Shown piece by piece: positions 8,977 to 10,999 of a DNA stretch of 10,999 nt; the stretch's first letter is position 1, and each line of letters starts with the position of its first letter. The notes beneath the pieces are model-generated. The model searched no databases. It was given only the letters and a program-made list of their open reading frames with translations, and had not been told where the DNA came from. Origin of the DNA: Deltaproteobacteria bacterium UBA6967 (GTDB lineage: Bacteria > SAR324 > NAC60-12). The position numbers and the translations under genes are program-made. The stretch spans positions 1-10,999 of the forward strand of contig DJYX01000009.1 of the NCBI GenBank assembly GCA_002450295.1, in the 5' to 3' direction.

Positions 8977-10368
8977 ATGTACACCGCCTCAATCTTCCTG
9001 TTCCGGCGAGATCTGCGTCTATTTGATAATTCTGGATTGCGCCAGGCCTTGAAGCGCTCCAATACCGTCTGGCCGATCTTCTGTTTTGACCCTCAACAGG
9101 TAGAAGAGCATCCTTACCGAAGCCTACCCGCTCTGCGTTTCATGTTGGAATCTCTTGCAGATCTGCAGCTTCAATTGGTTGAAGCTGGTGGAAGACTCCT
9201 GTTATTCAGAGGGAAGCCTCAGGATTTACTACCGGAGTTGCTCCAACAAAGTGGGGCACAGGCTGTGTTCGTAAATCGAGATTTCACTCCATTTAGTCAG
9301 CAAAGAGATGCGGATTTGGAGAAAATTGCAAAAAAACGGGGGATCGCTTGGAACAGTATGGATGATTTGCTGCTGCATCCACCTGAAAACACACGGAAAG
9401 CTGATGGCAATCCCTACACGGTCTTTACTCCGTTTTATCGAAATGCTGCTCGCTTGACTGTACCGCTTCCAGAACCGCTCCCAAAGGCGCAGTGGGGAAC
9501 TTCTGTTTTGCCGCTTGAGTCTGACAGGGGACAGGACTTGATGTCGTTTCAGATGGAAGCCCGTCACCCAGAAACTCCAGCAGGTGGTCGCAGTGCGGCG
9601 CTGGCAATTCTGGCAAAGGCCTCTCGATTTACAGACTATGGTGAAAAACGAGATTTCCCTGCGATAGCGCAGGGTACAACTCGACTTGCTGCGCATCATA
9701 AGTTCGGCACGGTTTCGGTGCGGGAAGTCTTTCACCACCTGCTACCAACGTTGGGTAGCTCAGATCATCCTTTGTTGCGCCAACTCTACTGGCGGGACTT
9801 CTTCACTCAGATTGCTTTTCACTTTCCAAAAGTATTCGGAAACGCTTTTCAATCCAGCTACAACGATCTGCCTTGGTCTACTAACGAGCAACGTTTTGCA
9901 GCTTGGTGTGAGGGTCGGACGGGTTTCCCCATTGTCGATGCTGGTATGCGTGAACTGAACAACACGGGCTATATGCACAATCGGGCTCGAATGATCGTAG
10001 CATCTTTTCTGACCAAGGATCTTCACATCGATTGGCGTTGGGGGGAACGTTACTTTGCTCAGCGTCTGGTAGATTACGACCCATGTGTCAACAACGGTAG
10101 CTGGCAGTGGGCTGCCTCTACGGGGTGTGATGCTCAACCCTACTTCCGGATCTTCAATCCCTGGCTACAGCAGAAGAGATTTGATGTCCAGTGTGAATAC
10201 ATTCATCGCTGGATCCCTGAGCTGCGAGGCATTTCTCCAACCCGACTCCATCGTTGGGATAAAGAAGCCGACACCTTGGGAATCCAAGATTATCCTGCTC
10301 CGATGGTGGAGCATAGCCAGGTCAGCCAGCAGGCCAAGGAACTTTTCGCGCAACATGCCCGGAGATAG
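8977..10368 (+). CDS. phrB: Deoxyribodipyrimidine photolyase, class I (CPD photolyase)
   Basis: Repairs UV-induced cyclobutane pyrimidine dimers using blue or near-UV light and reduced FAD. It has 463 residues; E. coli PhrB has 472. The N-terminal antenna (alpha/beta) domain begins FLFRRDLRLFDN and runs to about 190. The C-terminal FAD domain carries LYWRDFFTQIAFHFP, GFPIVDAGMRELNNTGYMHNR, IDWRWGE and NNGSWQWAASTGCDAQPYFRIFNP (quoted in parts of this block at about 372-395). Aligned by eye on E. coli motifs, the electron-transfer Trp triad is W300, W353 and W376, and N372 matches the Asn that contacts flavin N5. An active photolyase is thus more likely than a cryptochrome. Antenna identity (folate or deazaflavin) cannot be told. 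A good GGAG precedes the ATG, and the stop overlaps the next gene's start. Its closeness to a LOV kinase suggests, but does not show, light-controlled expression. Confidence 0.95.
   Translation: MYTASIFLFRRDLRLFDNSGLRQALKRSNTVWPIFCFDPQQVEEHPYRSLPALRFMLESLADLQLQLVEAGGRLLLFRGKPQDLLPELLQQSGAQAVFVNRDFTPFSQQRDADLEKIAKKRGIAWNSMDDLLLHPPENTRKADGNPYTVFTPFYRNAARLTVPLPEPLPKAQWGTSVLPLESDRGQDLMSFQMEARHPETPAGGRSAALAILAKASRFTDYGEKRDFPAIAQGTTRLAAHHKFGTVSVREVFHHLLPTLGSSDHPLLRQLYWRDFFTQIAFHFPKVFGNAFQSSYNDLPWSTNEQRFAAWCEGRTGFPIVDAGMRELNNTGYMHNRARMIVASFLTKDLHIDWRWGERYFAQRLVDYDPCVNNGSWQWAASTGCDAQPYFRIFNPWLQQKRFDVQCEYIHRWIPELRGISPTRLHRWDKEADTLGIQDYPAPMVEHSQVSQQAKELFAQHARR
10361..10364 (+). promoter_or_regulatory. 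Shine-Dalgarno deciding the transporter start
   Basis: GGAG inside the last codons of the photolyase gene. It lies 3 nt before the GTG at 10368 and 6 nt before an in-frame TTG at 10371. The TTG has better spacing; the GTG gives a TAGTG stop/start overlap. Either way translation is likely coupled to the photolyase. Confidence 0.45.
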
Positions 10369-10999
10369 TGTTGCCCACAGCAACAATTCCAACTGCTACT
10401 CGAATCGGCTATTCCGTTGCAGAGACAGGTATCAATGCCGTTGAGACACTACTACGTCTCTACCTGCTGATCTTCTATACAGATGCGGTTGGGCTAGCGC
10501 CGGGTTGGGCTGGATTGGCGGTTGCGCTGGGCCTTTGTTGGGATGCGGTGACCGATCCTCTGATGGGCTATCTCTCTGACCGTTGGTACAGTCGTTTGGG
10601 AGGCAGGCGTCCTTTTCTGCTGCTGGGTGGCTTACTTCTCGCCATCAGTGTCTATCTTCTCTTTTCTCCACCATTTCTCGAAACTACGAAAGCAAAGTTC
10701 GCATATCTGCTGACGGGGTTTCTCTTTCTCAACACGGCGATGACGATTCTGTCGGTGCCTCACATGGCAATGGCGACAGAGATGACTGTGGAACCAGATG
10801 AACGTTCCGCCCTGTTTGCAATTCGTTTTGCTTGTGGAAACATTGGGGCAATCCTTGGCGCTGGATTACCAGGATTTTTTGCAAGTGGTGAGAGTTTACA
10901 GCCAATAGATCAACAGCTTGCCATGAATGAAATGAGCATTTGGCTTGCCGTGATTGTGTGCGGTACTGCAGGTTGTGCCTGGGTAGCTACAGCCAAGCA
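10368..10999 (+). CDS. MFS transporter, GPH (MelB-like) family, 3' partial
   Basis: A frame of about 210 codons open to the right edge of the window. It starts at GTG 10368 (or TTG 10371) and has no upstream ATG in frame. The N-terminal half resembles glycoside-pentoside-hexuronide:cation symporters (MFS_2): GYSVAETGINAVETLLRLYL and FYTDAVGLAP, then the MelB-type DAVTDPLMGYLSDR motif and LGGRRPFLLLGG. Further hydrophobic spans follow (LLLAISVYLLF, YLLTGFLFLNTAMTIL), then SVPHMAMATEMTVEPDERSA and FACGNIGAILGAGLPGF. Substrate and coupling cation cannot be told from this fragment; close relatives carry sugars or other small solutes across the inner membrane. It overlaps the photolyase stop by one base (TAGTG), so it is co-translated with it, although no functional link is obvious. 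Confidence 0.88.
   Translation, partial: MLPTATIPTATRIGYSVAETGINAVETLLRLYLLIFYTDAVGLAPGWAGLAVALGLCWDAVTDPLMGYLSDRWYSRLGGRRPFLLLGGLLLAISVYLLFSPPFLETTKAKFAYLLTGFLFLNTAMTILSVPHMAMATEMTVEPDERSALFAIRFACGNIGAILGAGLPGFFASGESLQPIDQQLAMNEMSIWLAVIVCGTAGCAWVATAK

Noticed and set aside
9229..9738. 169-codon open frame antisense to the photolyase
   Set aside because: Composition is that of a shadow frame (Arg/Ser/Cys rich, no domain), opposite conserved photolyase coding sequence.
8977..10368. Cryptochrome rather than photolyase
   Set aside because: The Asn matching E. coli N378, the complete Trp triad and close similarity of the FAD-domain blocks to bacterial CPD photolyases favour the repair enzyme; there is no C-terminal extension.

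Overview
The window reads as chromosomal DNA from a Gram-negative-type bacterium of moderate GC. It has dense genes, short intergenic gaps and two-component signalling with sigma-54 machinery. Nothing in it is phage, plasmid or IS-like. No rRNA, tRNA or CRISPR array was seen. I cannot name the lineage from sequence alone; an uncultured marine proteobacterium-like organism would fit, at low confidence.

Layout. (1) 1-1969 (+): NAD-dependent DNA ligase ligA, 5' end cut by the window edge. (2) 1927-6475 (-): four genes in one direction, in transcription order a single-domain response regulator, a PAS-LOV hybrid-sensor histidine kinase, a membrane-anchored FMN/Fe-S glutamate-synthase-like protein, and an atypical SDR-family NAD(P)-binding protein whose 3' end overlaps the 3' end of ligA tail to tail. 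The gaps are 62, 30 and 5 nt, so they could be one transcript. (3) 6476-6843: a 368-bp AT-rich divergent control region with several inverted repeats and a tripled AAAATAAAATT element that ends directly at the next start codon. (4) 6844-8862 (+): a sigma-54 activator with a receiver domain and a GAFTGA-bearing AAA+ domain; its C-terminal ~270 residues are not a recognisable Fis-type DNA-binding domain. (5) 8977-10368 (+): a class I DNA photolyase with an intact electron-transfer Trp triad. (6) 10368-10999 (+): the first part of a GPH/MelB-type MFS transporter, joined to the photolyase by a TAGTG stop/start overlap and running off the window.

How the parts may work together. The kinase carries a complete LOV signature: the photoactive Cys in GRNCRFLQ and the FMN-contacting Asn/Asn/Gln residues at LOV spacing. 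It is therefore most likely a blue-light sensor. It lies beside a stand-alone receiver (an arrangement like LovK/LovR of Caulobacter), is divergent from a sigma-54 response regulator, and sits ~3 kb from a blue-light-driven DNA repair enzyme. The best candidate for an undescribed system here is a light-input phosphorelay whose output is the sigma-54 regulator with the unusual C-terminal domain. That the genes act together is inference from position; the individual domain calls rest on visible motifs.
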